From Bacteroidales bacterium (GTDB lineage: Bacteria; Bacteroidota; Bacteroidia; Bacteroidales; Bacteroidaceae): 60,623 nucleotides of DNA. The stretch is from the NCBI GenBank assembly GCA_015060835.1, contig SUXT01000004.1:1-60623 (forward strand). The letters are read 5' to 3'. The notes under the pieces were generated by a model that was not told the DNA's origin, did not search any database, and saw only the letters and a program-made list of their open reading frames with translations. Position numbers and translations under genes: made by a program. The stretch's first letter is position 1. Every line of letters starts with the position of its first letter. This document shows, one piece after another, positions 18,797 through 28,052 of this stretch.

Positions 18797-20743
18797 CTAT
18801 TGGTTTATGACAGCTGCAAATCCACCGTTGCGTGCCATTTTTATGTGCAGTTTGCTTCCGCTGTTTACAGCAGACTTTTCGCAGCGGTAATCCATTGCCA
18901 TGCGGTTGGCATTCACACCATCCACGAAAGAGATCATCTGCATGTTCTTGCCTTCGGGCAGGAAGTCGAGTGTTACATCCACTTCGCGGCGATGCTCGTT
19001 GGTGATTCCGCCGATGAACCACTTGTAGCCCTTGCGCTTGGCCATGACAATATATTGTCCTGCCTCGGCTGCAAGTACACGTGTCTCGTCCCAGTTGACA
19101 GGAACAGCTGTGATGAAGTCGCGGCAGTCGGGCCACATGTCGTAGCGGCAGGGGTTGTCCATCAACATCTGCAAATGGCTCTCGAAAAGTACGAAGAGTG
19201 CCAGATGGTAGGCCTTTGTTCCTACACCGGCGCAGATGGGGCGGTTGCCATGATGATTCTCAGGCTGGTAGCAGAGCATTGAACCGGGGGTGAAGTCCAT
19301 GGGGCCTACGGCATTGCGCAGGAAGGGGAACCAGATGCTGTTCTTGGGCTTGCAACTGCCGTTGAATTCCATTCCGCGTACACCCTCATATGTCAATACA
19401 TTTGGGTAGCGATACTCCAGACCGCTCGGGTGGAATGCTCCGTGGAAATCTATCATTATATGGTGCTCGGCGGCCTCTTTTGCCGCCCGTTCGTAGAAGT
19501 CGACCATCCATTGGTCCTGACGGTCCATGAAGTCGATTTTTGTTCCTACGATGCCCCACTCTTCAAACTTTTCGAAGAGGTCCATGTTGTGCTCTACGGT
19601 GAGCCACGGCAACCACACAAAGATGCCTACGTTCTTCGATTTTGCGTATCTGATAAGTTCGGGCAGGTTCACTTTGGGATTTGTGCGATAGGGGTCGCGG
19701 GTGTTCAAGGCCCAACCCTCGTCCATTATTATGTAGGGGATACCATTGCGCGATGCAAAATCCACAAAGTATTTGTATGTGTCGAGGTTGATGCCTCCCT
19801 CAAAGGTTACGTCCGGTCCGTAAGGGATGCCGTTTAGCCAGTCCCAGCAGGTCTGTCCGGGCTTAATCCATGAGGTATCCTCTATCTTGCATTTCGGCGC
19901 CAGGCGCATAGGCATCTTGTTCTCGGCCAAGCGACCATCCTCGCGGGTGATGAGCATATAGCGCCACGGGAAGGTGCGGGTGCCGCTTGTCTTGGCTATG
20001 TAGTCGGCTTCCTTGAGTATGCGCTGGCTGCGGTCGCCTCTGTCCTCATACTCCAGCGGTGTCTTGGGCTGTGTGGCTGTCAGAGTGTTGTCGGCATTGC
20101 CTTTGAGGAATAGTCCTGGGTAGCTGTAGAGGTCAAATTCACTGAGCAGAATCTTCTGGTTCTTGCCCATGATGAGTATGGGAAGCTCGGTCATCCGGTC
20201 CTCCTTCTTCCACTCGCTGCTCTTCACGAAGGAGTACTCCTCCTCGCAGCCGGTCTTGAAGCCGCCGGGCTGTTGCAACACAAGGTTGCAATCATCTGCC
20301 AGTTGGAATATTGTGTTCTCCTGCATCACCTCAATCTCGCCGGGGAGAGATGTAGTCATGCGGAAAGCAACGCCGTCGTCGTATATGCGGAACTCCACAG
20401 CATAGCTACCCTTCATGTTCAGTGTAAGCAGTGTGTAGTTGTTGTCTACTTGGCTGAATTTCAGAGGGAAGAGTGGTGTTACGGTCTCTTTGATGTTGCG
20501 TACGCTTTTCTTCTTGAGAACGGGGTTGGCACCCAGTGTCCTGTCGCTCAACTGCATGCCTATCACGCTCTGCTTGAGCAATGTCTCACCGTGGCTCACT
20601 ACATCGTAGTAGATGCGGTCGGAGAGTGTTACGCTCACCGTTGTCTGTTTGTCGGGGCTCTGTGCGGTTATCACCTTACGGGCGTATGCCGACAGACAGA
20701 TTGTTGCCATAAGAATAAAGGATAGTAGTCTTGTTGCTTTCAT
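18797..20743 (-). CDS. GH97 glycoside hydrolase, probable retaining alpha-galactosidase
   Basis: A 648-residue protein with a signal peptide (LLSFILMATICLSAYA). An N-terminal beta-sandwich (~25-280) precedes a (beta/alpha)8 barrel: CWDWLNG (299-305), DEGWALN (341-347), GIFVWLPW (373-380), GTKIDFMDR (400-408), LTYEGVRG (450-457). Asp404 is at the position of the nucleophile of retaining GH97 alpha-galactosidases such as B. thetaiotaomicron BT1871, and Glu453 fits the acid/base; SusB-type inverting alpha-glucosidases lack that Asp. It begins the operon with GH110, so the two could strip differently linked alpha-galactose from host or dietary glycans. Promoter boxes lie 32 bases upstream. Confidence 0.87.
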   Translation of the reverse strand: MKATRLLSFILMATICLSAYARKVITAQSPDKQTTVSVTLSDRIYYDVVSHGETLLKQSVIGMQLSDRTLGANPVLKKKSVRNIKETVTPLFPLKFSQVDNNYTLLTLNMKGSYAVEFRIYDDGVAFRMTTSLPGEIEVMQENTIFQLADDCNLVLQQPGGFKTGCEEEYSFVKSSEWKKEDRMTELPILIMGKNQKILLSEFDLYSYPGLFLKGNADNTLTATQPKTPLEYEDRGDRSQRILKEADYIAKTSGTRTFPWRYMLITREDGRLAENKMPMRLAPKCKIEDTSWIKPGQTCWDWLNGIPYGPDVTFEGGINLDTYKYFVDFASRNGIPYIIMDEGWALNTRDPYRTNPKVNLPELIRYAKSKNVGIFVWLPWLTVEHNMDLFEKFEEWGIVGTKIDFMDRQDQWMVDFYERAAKEAAEHHIMIDFHGAFHPSGLEYRYPNVLTYEGVRGMEFNGSCKPKNSIWFPFLRNAVGPMDFTPGSMLCYQPENHHGNRPICAGVGTKAYHLALFVLFESHLQMLMDNPCRYDMWPDCRDFITAVPVNWDETRVLAAEAGQYIVMAKRKGYKWFIGGITNEHRREVDVTLDFLPEGKNMQMISFVDGVNANRMAMDYRCEKSAVNSGSKLHIKMARNGGFAAVINQ

Positions 20744-20774
20744 CCGAGTTGTATTTCGTTGTTATTATGTTTGG

Positions 20775-20804
20775 TAAAGGTAGCTTAATTGGGGTAAATT
20801 TCAA
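20775..20804 (-). promoter_or_regulatory. Promoter of the GH97-GH110 operon
   Basis: Read leftward: TTG (20802-20804), 19-base spacer, TACCTTTA (20775-20782), then 31 bases to the ATG. Spacing fits the Bacteroidota housekeeping promoter; only the last base of the -7 box departs from TAnnTTTG. Confidence 0.6.
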
Positions 20805-20905
20805 AATTTTTGCATGATGCAAAGTTTGAATAGATGACTGCTGTTATTGAAAAATACCGAAATGGTGCTATTGCTGCCGGAAATTTATAAAATAACGTGA
20901 ATATA

Positions 20906-21311
20906 AGAAGCTGTTTGAATTTTATTTTAATAAGATAGGCTGCACTCGCTGTGTAACCTGCAAGTAAACTTGCGTTACGCTCGTTTGCACTATCTTTCGG
21001 AATTATTTGAGAGCTATTTTGAGTAGATTTTCTTTCGCATTTTGCAGGGAATAGCGGGCTATTTCCAAAAAATAAGAAAGAAAAGATGCCAAAAGTTGCG
21101 ATTAAACGAGCGCAATGTGAACTTGTTCACAAATTGCAAAGCGAGTGAAAGCAACTTCAATAACATTAAATAGACTCAATCGACGCCAAGCCGAGTGCCA
21201 TACAAGCTTGCTTGATATGGTTGAGGCGCGAAGGAGATAAACTCCGTTAAATAAGCCGAAATAAACAGCGCAAATATAGAATTATTTTCTAATAAAATTC
21301 AAACAGCTTCT
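20906..21311. mobile_element. MITE-like element, AGAAGCTGTTTGAATTT family, complete copy
   Basis: Perfect 21-bp terminal inverted repeats (AGAAGCTGTTTGAATTTTATT at 20906-20926 and its complement at 21291-21311) enclose 406 bp in total. The interior is itself partly inverted: GCGTTACGCTCGTTTGCAC near the left is mirrored by AAACGAGCGCAATGTGAAC near the right. There is no gene inside and no obvious target duplication. A half copy lies at 38399-38530 and a bare pair of ends at 40211-40237. It accounts for most of the gap upstream of the GH97 gene. Confidence 0.8.
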
Positions 21312-21570
21312 AAGGCACTTGCCATAGAGAGTACTTATGTATAAAGTCTTTTTAATCATTTGCCACACCTTATTTTACAGTCTCGGATAATATTTTGACT
21401 TCAAAGAGCGGTATTGTCAGTCCGCCCATTTTCTTGCAAAAAGCGGTCAGGACAGCGTTTGGGCAGTGCTTGGGCAGTCCCTCGCCCCTCAATTTACTAC
21501 TCCTCTTTTTAGGAGGATTTGGTAGTAGTTCAGGGCAGTATTTGGGCAGTCTCGCCTCATTTTCGGGCCG

Positions 21571-21690
21571 TTTTGGGGCAGTATTTAGACAAAAAAGACC
21601 GAGGGGACTGCCCCGTCGGTCTTTGTAAATTGTTGATATTTAGGTGATTTGCCTTAATTGAATGTTTAATACTCCTCCTCGTCAAAGAAA
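21571..21690 (-). repeat. Left boundary repeat of the island (DUF2795 3' end copy A)
   Basis: This ~120-bp stretch is nearly identical to 29741-29860: shared GGGCAGTATTTAGAC, the terminator hairpin, TTGTAAATTGTTGATATTT and TAATACTCCTCCTCGTC. On the minus strand it encodes the tail FFDEEEY and stop of the DUF2795 protein but no more of that gene. Just left of it (21360-21570) are several GGGCAGT words and another CTACTACTCCTC piece, with no gene. Confidence 0.88.
21591..21624 (-). terminator. Terminator (duplicated) closing the island operon
   Basis: Stem AAAGACCGA / TCGGTCTTT with a T-run on the minus strand (AAAAAA at 21591-21596 of the plus strand). It is the duplicate of the DUF2795 terminator at 29761-29794 and now stands 185 bases after the last gene of the leftward defence cassette, so it probably ends that transcript. 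Confidence 0.75.
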
Positions 21691-21808
21691 ATTGTTGTCA
21701 TTGTTTATCAATATGTTATACATCTCACAGCGAGTTATTGTGTTAGTTATTTAGTCGCAATCTTCTTTAAAAGTCCGAATCGCAACATCTAATCACACAA
21801 ACTCTGTG

Positions 21809-22252
21809 CTATTGTAACGCATTTTTATGTTTTATTAATGCACCCAATTGTTCTACAGCAAGAGAATAATACTTAAAACGTAATTGAATAACACCAACGG
21901 TAAGTTCTGTTAATTCCGATAAAGATAAATTAGCTAGAGCTTCTGCGGAAACAGTACTGATTTTATATATCTCTGTGGTTTCATTGATGAAATCTTCAAT
22001 CGTATTTGCTTGTCTTAACATTTGTAATAATGCATTGATAGCATTTTCATCTGTTTGAAAAACTTTCATCCATTCTTTATATATTTTCTTACCCTGTAAA
22101 GCCCAATGGTAAAATTCCTCGATGTTTTTATAAAGAGCTGTATAATCCGCTTCATCAATACGAACATGTCCATTCTCGTTAAACATGAGCATGAGTTTCT
22201 CTTTTGCCATTTTGCCATCGGTATTATGGTAAATAATTTCTTTCTTTTTCAT
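21809..22252 (-). CDS. Small helical protein of the DUF262 cassette, unknown function
   Basis: I do not recognise this 147-residue protein. It appears soluble and mostly alpha-helical, without a signal peptide or membrane segment; HVRIDEADYTALYKNIEEFYHW and the C-terminal LSELTELTVGVIQLRFKYYS suggest two helical bundles. It is the last gene of the island operon, 43 bases after the 301-residue protein. Its base composition is AT-rich like its neighbours and unlike the core genes. The position suggests an accessory or immunity role for the DUF262 proteins, but that is inference from context only. The start MKKKEI is the first ATG in the frame. Confidence 0.6.
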   Translation of the reverse strand: MKKKEIIYHNTDGKMAKEKLMLMFNENGHVRIDEADYTALYKNIEEFYHWALQGKKIYKEWMKVFQTDENAINALLQMLRQANTIEDFINETTEIYKISTVSAEALANLSLSELTELTVGVIQLRFKYYSLAVEQLGALIKHKNALQ

Positions 22253-22295
22253 ACCATTTTATTATGGACTATTATGTTTGATTCTTATATTGAAC

Positions 22296-23201
22296 TCATT
22301 CTTCTAATTCTTTTAGCATGTAATCAAAATCAATTTTTAGTTTTAATTCATCAACAAGTTTTTTTAGTTGTGGAAACTTATTGATTAAATTTTCCATAAT
22401 AGATTCATGCAAGTTGATTCCGATATATTTAAGAATTATGCGATATGCTCTCATGTTAAATTCCCAATCAAGCAGATTTCTTTGTTGTAGTTCTTTCCAT
22501 TCGTGTGAATTATTCATTATTTGCTTAACCGATTCACACCATTCTGAGAAGTCTGACACTGTTGGTTCTATTCCCATTTCATTAACATAATATAATGCAC
22601 GCCCCAGTTGTCTTATTCTCTGCGGATATAATTCTGTAATACGACCTTGTTCTGAAGGTCTCAAATCAAGATCATTTCTGTAATAATTCAAAACAGCATC
22701 TATTGCTATTTCATATAACCAAGCTTTAGCTTCATTCGGCTGTATTCCTATACCGAGACGATAATGAACATAGAGAACATCTTCTGGTTTGAGTTTTTCT
22801 TTTTCTATGACAAATCCTTCATCCAAACCAAATCGAAGACAAATAAACATATAATTACGTTCATAGTTCAACAAATGAAGATTATTGAAAATATAACCTT
22901 TCGGGAAATAGCGAATAATAATCCACGAGCATCGCTCTTCATGAAATGTTTCCCAAATTTCCTGAACACAAGGTTTAAAACTATCATCCCAATAATTAAG
23001 CAGGAGAGGATAAGCCCATTCTCTGTCTGATTTTGAAGACTTTAGATGTGCAACTAGAACCTTCTTCTGTATGTTCCAGTCTAATCCATAAAATCGTCTT
23101 TGCAACTCTTTTCTTGCTTCAACGACTTTACCTTTTTGACGTTCAATGTATTCTTTAAGAACGGTATTAATTGGACGATTATGCTTGGTTATATTTTTCA
23201 T
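22296..23201 (-). CDS. Uncharacterised protein of the DUF262 cassette
   Basis: A 301-residue soluble protein I cannot assign to a family. It is rich in charged helices (YIERQKGKVVEARKELQRRF near residue 18) and aromatic residues (WAYPLLLNYWDDSFKPC; CSWIIIRYFPKGYIFN). The spacing of helices could fit a HEAT/ARM-like repeat, but no repeat is clear. Its start overlaps the end of the 869-residue DUF262 gene by 23 bases, implying translational coupling and a shared role. No nuclease, helicase or methyltransferase motif is visible. It may be a partner or regulator of the DUF262 enzymes. Confidence 0.6.
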   Translation of the reverse strand: MKNITKHNRPINTVLKEYIERQKGKVVEARKELQRRFYGLDWNIQKKVLVAHLKSSKSDREWAYPLLLNYWDDSFKPCVQEIWETFHEERCSWIIIRYFPKGYIFNNLHLLNYERNYMFICLRFGLDEGFVIEKEKLKPEDVLYVHYRLGIGIQPNEAKAWLYEIAIDAVLNYYRNDLDLRPSEQGRITELYPQRIRQLGRALYYVNEMGIEPTVSDFSEWCESVKQIMNNSHEWKELQQRNLLDWEFNMRAYRIILKYIGINLHESIMENLINKFPQLKKLVDELKLKIDFDYMLKELEE

Positions 23202-25788
23202 AGCTGTTGTATTCTGTTTTATATCGCTCTATCGTTAGTTTCATTGTTGACACAAGTACATCAATATCATTAACTATTGATGTTGTGTCATCTTCTGTAA
23301 TGACATATTCACCCATGCCATCACCCCAACGAATCTCGCAGTTGTGGTTAGGTATGCTTATAACCAAACCATGAGAACCAAGCGACTTTGAGTCCTGCAA
23401 TTCTACAATTACATCTTTCATCCACTTTTTCTCTTCTTTATTATAGAATACATCAGCAGCAAGTGACTTAATATAACTTAGCATTGGATCTAAGCAATGG
23501 CTATCCGTTGTCTTCTGCTGAGCAAAAATGATATGTCCTTTATCTTCATAGAATCTCTTTCTCCAAGATTCCCAGATAATATGAGGACGCTGTTTGAAAT
23601 ACTTTACCCATCCTGTGTTGTTTGTTGAATCAATGGTGTGTTTGCAGAAGTCCTCCAATGTAGCTTGAATATTCCAATCAATCCAAGTCTTTATGAACAC
23701 ACGAACAGATTCACCAAATTCTGGTTCCTCTCGCAAATAACGCTTCATACTATTGTCTCGGTCTCTATTAAATTCATAAAGTCGATTCTTAGATTTCCAG
23801 CAATCCGGCTGTAAGCATAACATAGCGTTATAATACAGTTCTTGTTTATCCCATTGTCTATCAAGATTTATCCACTTTGTCAAGCAGTTAGAATAAGCAA
23901 TAAATGTTTCCAGGTTACCATTTGCCCAATGTAACAGACATCGTATTTGTCCCCATAAATATGGATTCCTTTCAGCATTTCTTATTGCATCTGTCCAGGA
24001 AACATTAATAATACCTTCGTTGTCAATAAGTCGCAATTTTGCCTTATCCTCTTCTTCCTCCAAAGACTTATTGTCAATACCCTTGTATGGGTGATTAAGT
24101 TGTTTGAGGAATAACAATACTGCAGCATTGTTTTCATAAAGGTCTATACCATTATCTTCATGATAGCGTTTCATATCCGAAACCATACTGAATACAGCTC
24201 CAAATGCATCCGAAGCATCCTTCCGTTTATTGATACGGTCAGTATTGTTATCGAACTTAAATACGTTTCGAGACATACGTGTCCATTCCTCAAAGTTCAA
24301 GCACCAAGCCTCCGAGTCGGACCTATATGGGTAGAGCTTCAGGAAGCATTGCAATGAATACAATGTGGCAAGGGTATCATTACTAATGTTATCGCCAACT
24401 AAATGAGAGAAATAGGTATACTCATTGTTATCGAAGAACGAATCCAGAGGCAATAATGTTGTTACATCCGTATATTGCCCTTCACCTTTATCAATAATCC
24501 ATAAGTTAATATCATTTATGAGCTCTCTGAAATCAATGATTGTGCAATAACTAGGCAATATATTGCTGTCGCTACTTCTCCAGTCAACGAGATAATTCTG
24601 GTATGCGATTAACAAATCATCTAGATCTGATTCATTGACATTATATGAAGACTCAAACAGGGTTTCATGCAAATTATATATACTATTCTTTCTGATTTCA
24701 TATAGACGCATTGCTTCCTCGTCATCATCATCTGGTTTCTCAAAGTCATTCGACAAATCTATGCTAGGTACTTTTGCAAACAACTGCATTGCAATCATAC
24801 GCAACAGAAATATCTTCAATCTTTTTTCAGTTTCCTTTGCAGCGGCAAGTCTCTCTTTTTTATTATCATCAGAAGGAATCTGCGTCATAACTGCACTTGC
24901 ATACTTCTGCCAAAACAAATCTATCCACTTTCCATCCATATTCTCACGCCAAGCATGTTCTATGTATGAATCAGCAAGTTTCTTGCCATCACAATTCACT
25001 TCTCCTTGCTGCAATTGAATTTCTTCCTCAAGTGTAGATTTCAACTTGTCAAAATCAGAGAGAAGCTTTCCTCTTGCATTCATCTTGATGAACAACTCAT
25101 CAGACATGCCCATCTCGCCCAAGTCAAGATGATTAAAGGTGATATTGTTCAATCTAGCCTGACAAGTATCCAAATCCAATGTCCAATCCATCTGTTCACA
25201 GATAGTGTCTATCATTACAAGCATAGAGTTGATGGTAGGATCAAAACGCCATCCCCATTGGAACCAATCTCTATTTTGGATAATTTCAGATGGTGTATGG
25301 ATATGTGCTTTCAGTTTTGAGGTATCACGCTGCTCTTCTGGTTTACTTCTTTCTTCATCAGCTTTTTTCTTTGACTCTTTTGTCTTTTCAGCAGCTTCAT
25401 TCACAAACTGCTTTGCATTATGGTGAACCAATTCTTTACAGAACGCCTCTGAGGTATTACGAGTTTCATATGTCAATATAGATTCACCTTCGGCTGTCTG
25501 CAAATCGACGTCTAACACCCAATGCAGGATAAACAAGGTAGTCAAACGCTGCTGACCATCGAGAGGTTCAAAAGCGTTTTTTCTATCACTACCATACACA
25601 AAGTCAAGTTGTGTTTCAGCCTTTTTGCCTGTTACTACAAGCAAAAGGCTACGTACAAAATGGTTACGGATTTCCTTCACCTCTTTGTTCTTACGTCCCT
25701 GTGCATAGTCACGTTGTATCTGTGGTATGCGTATCTTACCTTTCTTAATAAGATCAACGAAACACATTTTATCTATATTATCGCTCAT
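23179..25788 (-). CDS. DUF262 (GmrS-like) protein without the HNH domain
   Basis: An 869-residue protein starting at MSDNIDKM (25788), preferred to an ATG 45 bases earlier because it overlaps the previous gene by only 11 bases. The N-terminal DUF262 domain is clear: IPQIQRDYAQGR (21-32) and DGQQRLTTL (77-85), the ParB-like nucleotide-hydrolysing motifs of the GmrSD/SspE/BrxU group. The long C-terminal part has no recognisable HNH (DUF1524) site. An internal charged stretch (KTKESKKKADEERSK) separates the motifs from the rest. It is coupled to the full DUF262-DUF1524 gene upstream and the unknown gene downstream. Family members restrict modified phage DNA; whether this one does is inference. 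Confidence 0.82.
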   Translation of the reverse strand: MSDNIDKMCFVDLIKKGKIRIPQIQRDYAQGRKNKEVKEIRNHFVRSLLLVVTGKKAETQLDFVYGSDRKNAFEPLDGQQRLTTLFILHWVLDVDLQTAEGESILTYETRNTSEAFCKELVHHNAKQFVNEAAEKTKESKKKADEERSKPEEQRDTSKLKAHIHTPSEIIQNRDWFQWGWRFDPTINSMLVMIDTICEQMDWTLDLDTCQARLNNITFNHLDLGEMGMSDELFIKMNARGKLLSDFDKLKSTLEEEIQLQQGEVNCDGKKLADSYIEHAWRENMDGKWIDLFWQKYASAVMTQIPSDDNKKERLAAAKETEKRLKIFLLRMIAMQLFAKVPSIDLSNDFEKPDDDDEEAMRLYEIRKNSIYNLHETLFESSYNVNESDLDDLLIAYQNYLVDWRSSDSNILPSYCTIIDFRELINDINLWIIDKGEGQYTDVTTLLPLDSFFDNNEYTYFSHLVGDNISNDTLATLYSLQCFLKLYPYRSDSEAWCLNFEEWTRMSRNVFKFDNNTDRINKRKDASDAFGAVFSMVSDMKRYHEDNGIDLYENNAAVLLFLKQLNHPYKGIDNKSLEEEEDKAKLRLIDNEGIINVSWTDAIRNAERNPYLWGQIRCLLHWANGNLETFIAYSNCLTKWINLDRQWDKQELYYNAMLCLQPDCWKSKNRLYEFNRDRDNSMKRYLREEPEFGESVRVFIKTWIDWNIQATLEDFCKHTIDSTNNTGWVKYFKQRPHIIWESWRKRFYEDKGHIIFAQQKTTDSHCLDPMLSYIKSLAADVFYNKEEKKWMKDVIVELQDSKSLGSHGLVISIPNHNCEIRWGDGMGEYVITEDDTTSIVNDIDVLVSTMKLTIERYKTEYNSYEKYNQA

Positions 25789-27712
25789 AAGTTTCTGTAG
25801 AATTAGAGTTAAACACATTGAAGATAACATCAACCGTGTTGTGTATCTCCCTTAGATAGCCATCAAAGTCAGGCATACTCCATCGCATTGCATCTATGAA
25901 GGATGATTCTGTGTTAGAGTTCGAGTAGTATTTCAAGAATACATTTCGTGTACCTATAGGCATAAAGCGTTTTCCGGCTTTATCTTCGCGGATAATGCAG
26001 TGGCGCTTATATGGGAATGGTGCATCTTGATACTCTCTATTAGTCTTATAATCAAGCAAAGTCAGATTGCCTATACTATCCTTATTCTTTATTGCACCAT
26101 CACCGGCAGAGAAGTATTCAAGTACTTCTTTACAGAAATCGGTGTATTGTTTGTCAATGCCAGTTCCCCTAAGATTAGCTTCATACTTTGGAATAAAATC
26201 CATGCATTTATCGTATAGTGGCTTTGCTGTTGCCTTTCTTTCATTCAGTTTTGATTCTATTCCAAGAATATAAGCCACATTATTCAACCAGCGCAAACGG
26301 TCTTCGTGTTCAACTAATGATGCGTTGTTCTGAGAGTCAATATGTTCAATGTCCCATTTTTCTTTCTTGAATGAGTCGAATGCAAAGCGCTGTCCCTTCT
26401 GGCGACTTGTCTCTACATTGAACAAAAGCAATAGACGGAACACATACTTTGAGCCGTATTCAAAACCGTCAATGCTGGCTGCGTTGAGATAATTACCTTT
26501 GTCTTTGAAGCTATCCATAATTAGTTTATGGAACTCTTTCTCGGTATCATCATTTGTCCACTCTCTGCCAGAAAACTGTTGCTTGGCGTATTCTAGCTTA
26601 TTGTAGATATCAAGAGGTTGATTGCCAATACTTACCAGATAACCAACATAGTGATAGTATAAGTTGTTTTCGTACCAGGCAATCAACCTGTCATTAGTTT
26701 TTATGACATGCTCCCAAGCAGCACGCATGTTGTCAATACCGTGTTTCTTCCATAGTTGTTTAAGTTCTACAGAATCATCTTTACGTTCTTGTGCTCTGCA
26801 ATAGTCATATAGGTTCTGGAATAGACGATACGAATAATCTTTATCCGCGTGGTCAGTTGGTTTCTCTGTTACAAAGTCAAACAATACATCTATTCTCGTC
26901 TGATGACTATCATTGCTGTTGCTAATAAAGTACCAGAACTTATCATCCTGAAACTGACGCTCCATGATGTTCCAATCCAATGCCAGTTTGTCAGCTTCGA
27001 CTCGATCGTTATTAGATAGGATATTTCTATCCATGATAAACAATGCCTTGATAAGTTCTGAACTTGTAAGACTGATTTTTCCTTTGTTAAGTCTGTTAAA
27101 CACCTGTATGCTTTCAATGGCTTGCTTCTCTTCTGAAACCACATACCAAATGAACTTTACTTGCTTGCTATTATTAGGAAGAAGTAAACAGTCTTTGATT
27201 GAATTCATTACACCGTCATAGATGTGATTCGTAAACCATTTCTCAATCACATTCTTGGCAACAGCCAGATAGTAACTGTCTATGTTGTCTTGAGGTTTGG
27301 GGTTTTCAAAATCCAACTGAGGGCGATTAGTATAGGTCAGATTGTAAATCTTATCGGGTGTGAATATCTTCTTTTCTAAAGGCATCAAACCATATTCAAA
27401 TATGAACATCAATATCAATCTAAGGGTGGTTAAACGTTGCTGCCCATCCAAAACTTCCCAGGCATCAATCTGTACGCCATCAGTATCTGTCCACTTGCAA
27501 GGTTTTACGACGAGTGGCTGTAGGTAATAACTATCCTCTGTATCCTGTTTAGCAAACTCACAAATGTCTTCCAATAGGTCAATAACCTGTTTTTCCTCCC
27601 AACGATAACCACGCTGGTAGGAAGGGATGACAAAGTGATACTTTGTCGTGATTAACTCTGCAACAGGTTTTGGGCAGAAGTTAGAGTTTGATGTGTATTG
27701 AGTGTTACTCAT
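25778..27712 (-). CDS. DUF262-DUF1524 (GmrSD-type) restriction protein
   Basis: A 644-residue protein with both GmrSD domains. DUF262: IPSYQRGYRWEEKQV (29-43) and VLDGQQRLTTL (88-98). DUF1524, an HNH-type nuclease: WDIEHI with His457, then IGNLTLLDYKTN (547-558) and APFPYKR before the C-terminal helices. Single-chain GmrSD enzymes are type IV-like systems that use NTP to cleave DNA with modified bases such as glucosylated hydroxymethylcytosine; other relatives sense phosphorothioates (SspE), but no ssp or dnd genes are seen. It is the first gene of the cassette, two bases after the stop of a C-terminal gene remnant (27715-27882), and overlaps the second DUF262 gene by 11 bases. Confidence 0.88.
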   Translation of the reverse strand: MSNTQYTSNSNFCPKPVAELITTKYHFVIPSYQRGYRWEEKQVIDLLEDICEFAKQDTEDSYYLQPLVVKPCKWTDTDGVQIDAWEVLDGQQRLTTLRLILMFIFEYGLMPLEKKIFTPDKIYNLTYTNRPQLDFENPKPQDNIDSYYLAVAKNVIEKWFTNHIYDGVMNSIKDCLLLPNNSKQVKFIWYVVSEEKQAIESIQVFNRLNKGKISLTSSELIKALFIMDRNILSNNDRVEADKLALDWNIMERQFQDDKFWYFISNSNDSHQTRIDVLFDFVTEKPTDHADKDYSYRLFQNLYDYCRAQERKDDSVELKQLWKKHGIDNMRAAWEHVIKTNDRLIAWYENNLYYHYVGYLVSIGNQPLDIYNKLEYAKQQFSGREWTNDDTEKEFHKLIMDSFKDKGNYLNAASIDGFEYGSKYVFRLLLLFNVETSRQKGQRFAFDSFKKEKWDIEHIDSQNNASLVEHEDRLRWLNNVAYILGIESKLNERKATAKPLYDKCMDFIPKYEANLRGTGIDKQYTDFCKEVLEYFSAGDGAIKNKDSIGNLTLLDYKTNREYQDAPFPYKRHCIIREDKAGKRFMPIGTRNVFLKYYSNSNTESSFIDAMRWSMPDFDGYLREIHNTVDVIFNVFNSNSTETYER

Positions 27713-27714
27713 AG

Positions 27715-27882
27715 CTATTCTTTGTTTCTATAGAGTTGATTTAATGTTTTAGCTTTCTTCTTATCAATATTGCTTATCCAAGCTGACCAACCGTTCGAAG
27801 AACGACCCAGACAGAATACTGCAGCTCCACTTGGTGAGATATGCGTTTTAATCAGAAAAAAGGTGTTATATAATCTTTGAAG
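27715..27882 (-). pseudogene. C-terminal gene fragment, DUF4357-like
   Basis: Open frame bounded by stops, with no start of its own. It reads HISPSGAAVFCLGRSSNGW then SAWIS and ends TLNQLYRNKE, resembling the DUF4357 domain found at the C-terminus of some restriction-related and GIY-YIG proteins. It is fused almost directly to the truncated hsdM end on one side and abuts the DUF262-DUF1524 start codon on the other. It is best read as what is left after a deletion within an older restriction-modification locus. Confidence 0.55.
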
Positions 27883-27887
27883 TTAGC

Positions 27888-28022
27888 TTAGTTTACAGGA
27901 CCACGCAATATGTTGCATGCCTCAAATAGGAAGTTGTACAGATTCTGTACGCCTTCCATTTTAAGGGTTTTCTCGTCTTTGGGAACCAGAGATTCTTCTA
28001 CTTTATTTTTCTTTTTTGCCAT
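27888..28022 (-). pseudogene. Truncated type I restriction methylase gene (first 44 codons of hsdM)
   Basis: The minus strand encodes MAKKKNKVEESLVPKDEKTL and continues to FLFEACNILRGPVN before a stop. The ILRGPVN word is the start of the conserved N-terminal helical domain of HsdM, normally followed by DEFKxYIxPLLFxKR; here it is cut off. A full HsdM has roughly 500 or more residues, so over 90% is missing. It lies 30 bases after the XRE regulator, probably its original partner. The short peptide may still be made but cannot methylate DNA. Confidence 0.7.
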
Positions 28023-28052
28023 AATATATTGCTATCATATGAAGATAGAGGA

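Noticed and set aside
25778-27712. Phosphorothioate-sensing Ssp system
   Set aside because: DUF262 plus DUF1524 also occurs in SspE, but no sspABCD or dnd genes are present, so GmrSD-like is the safer name.
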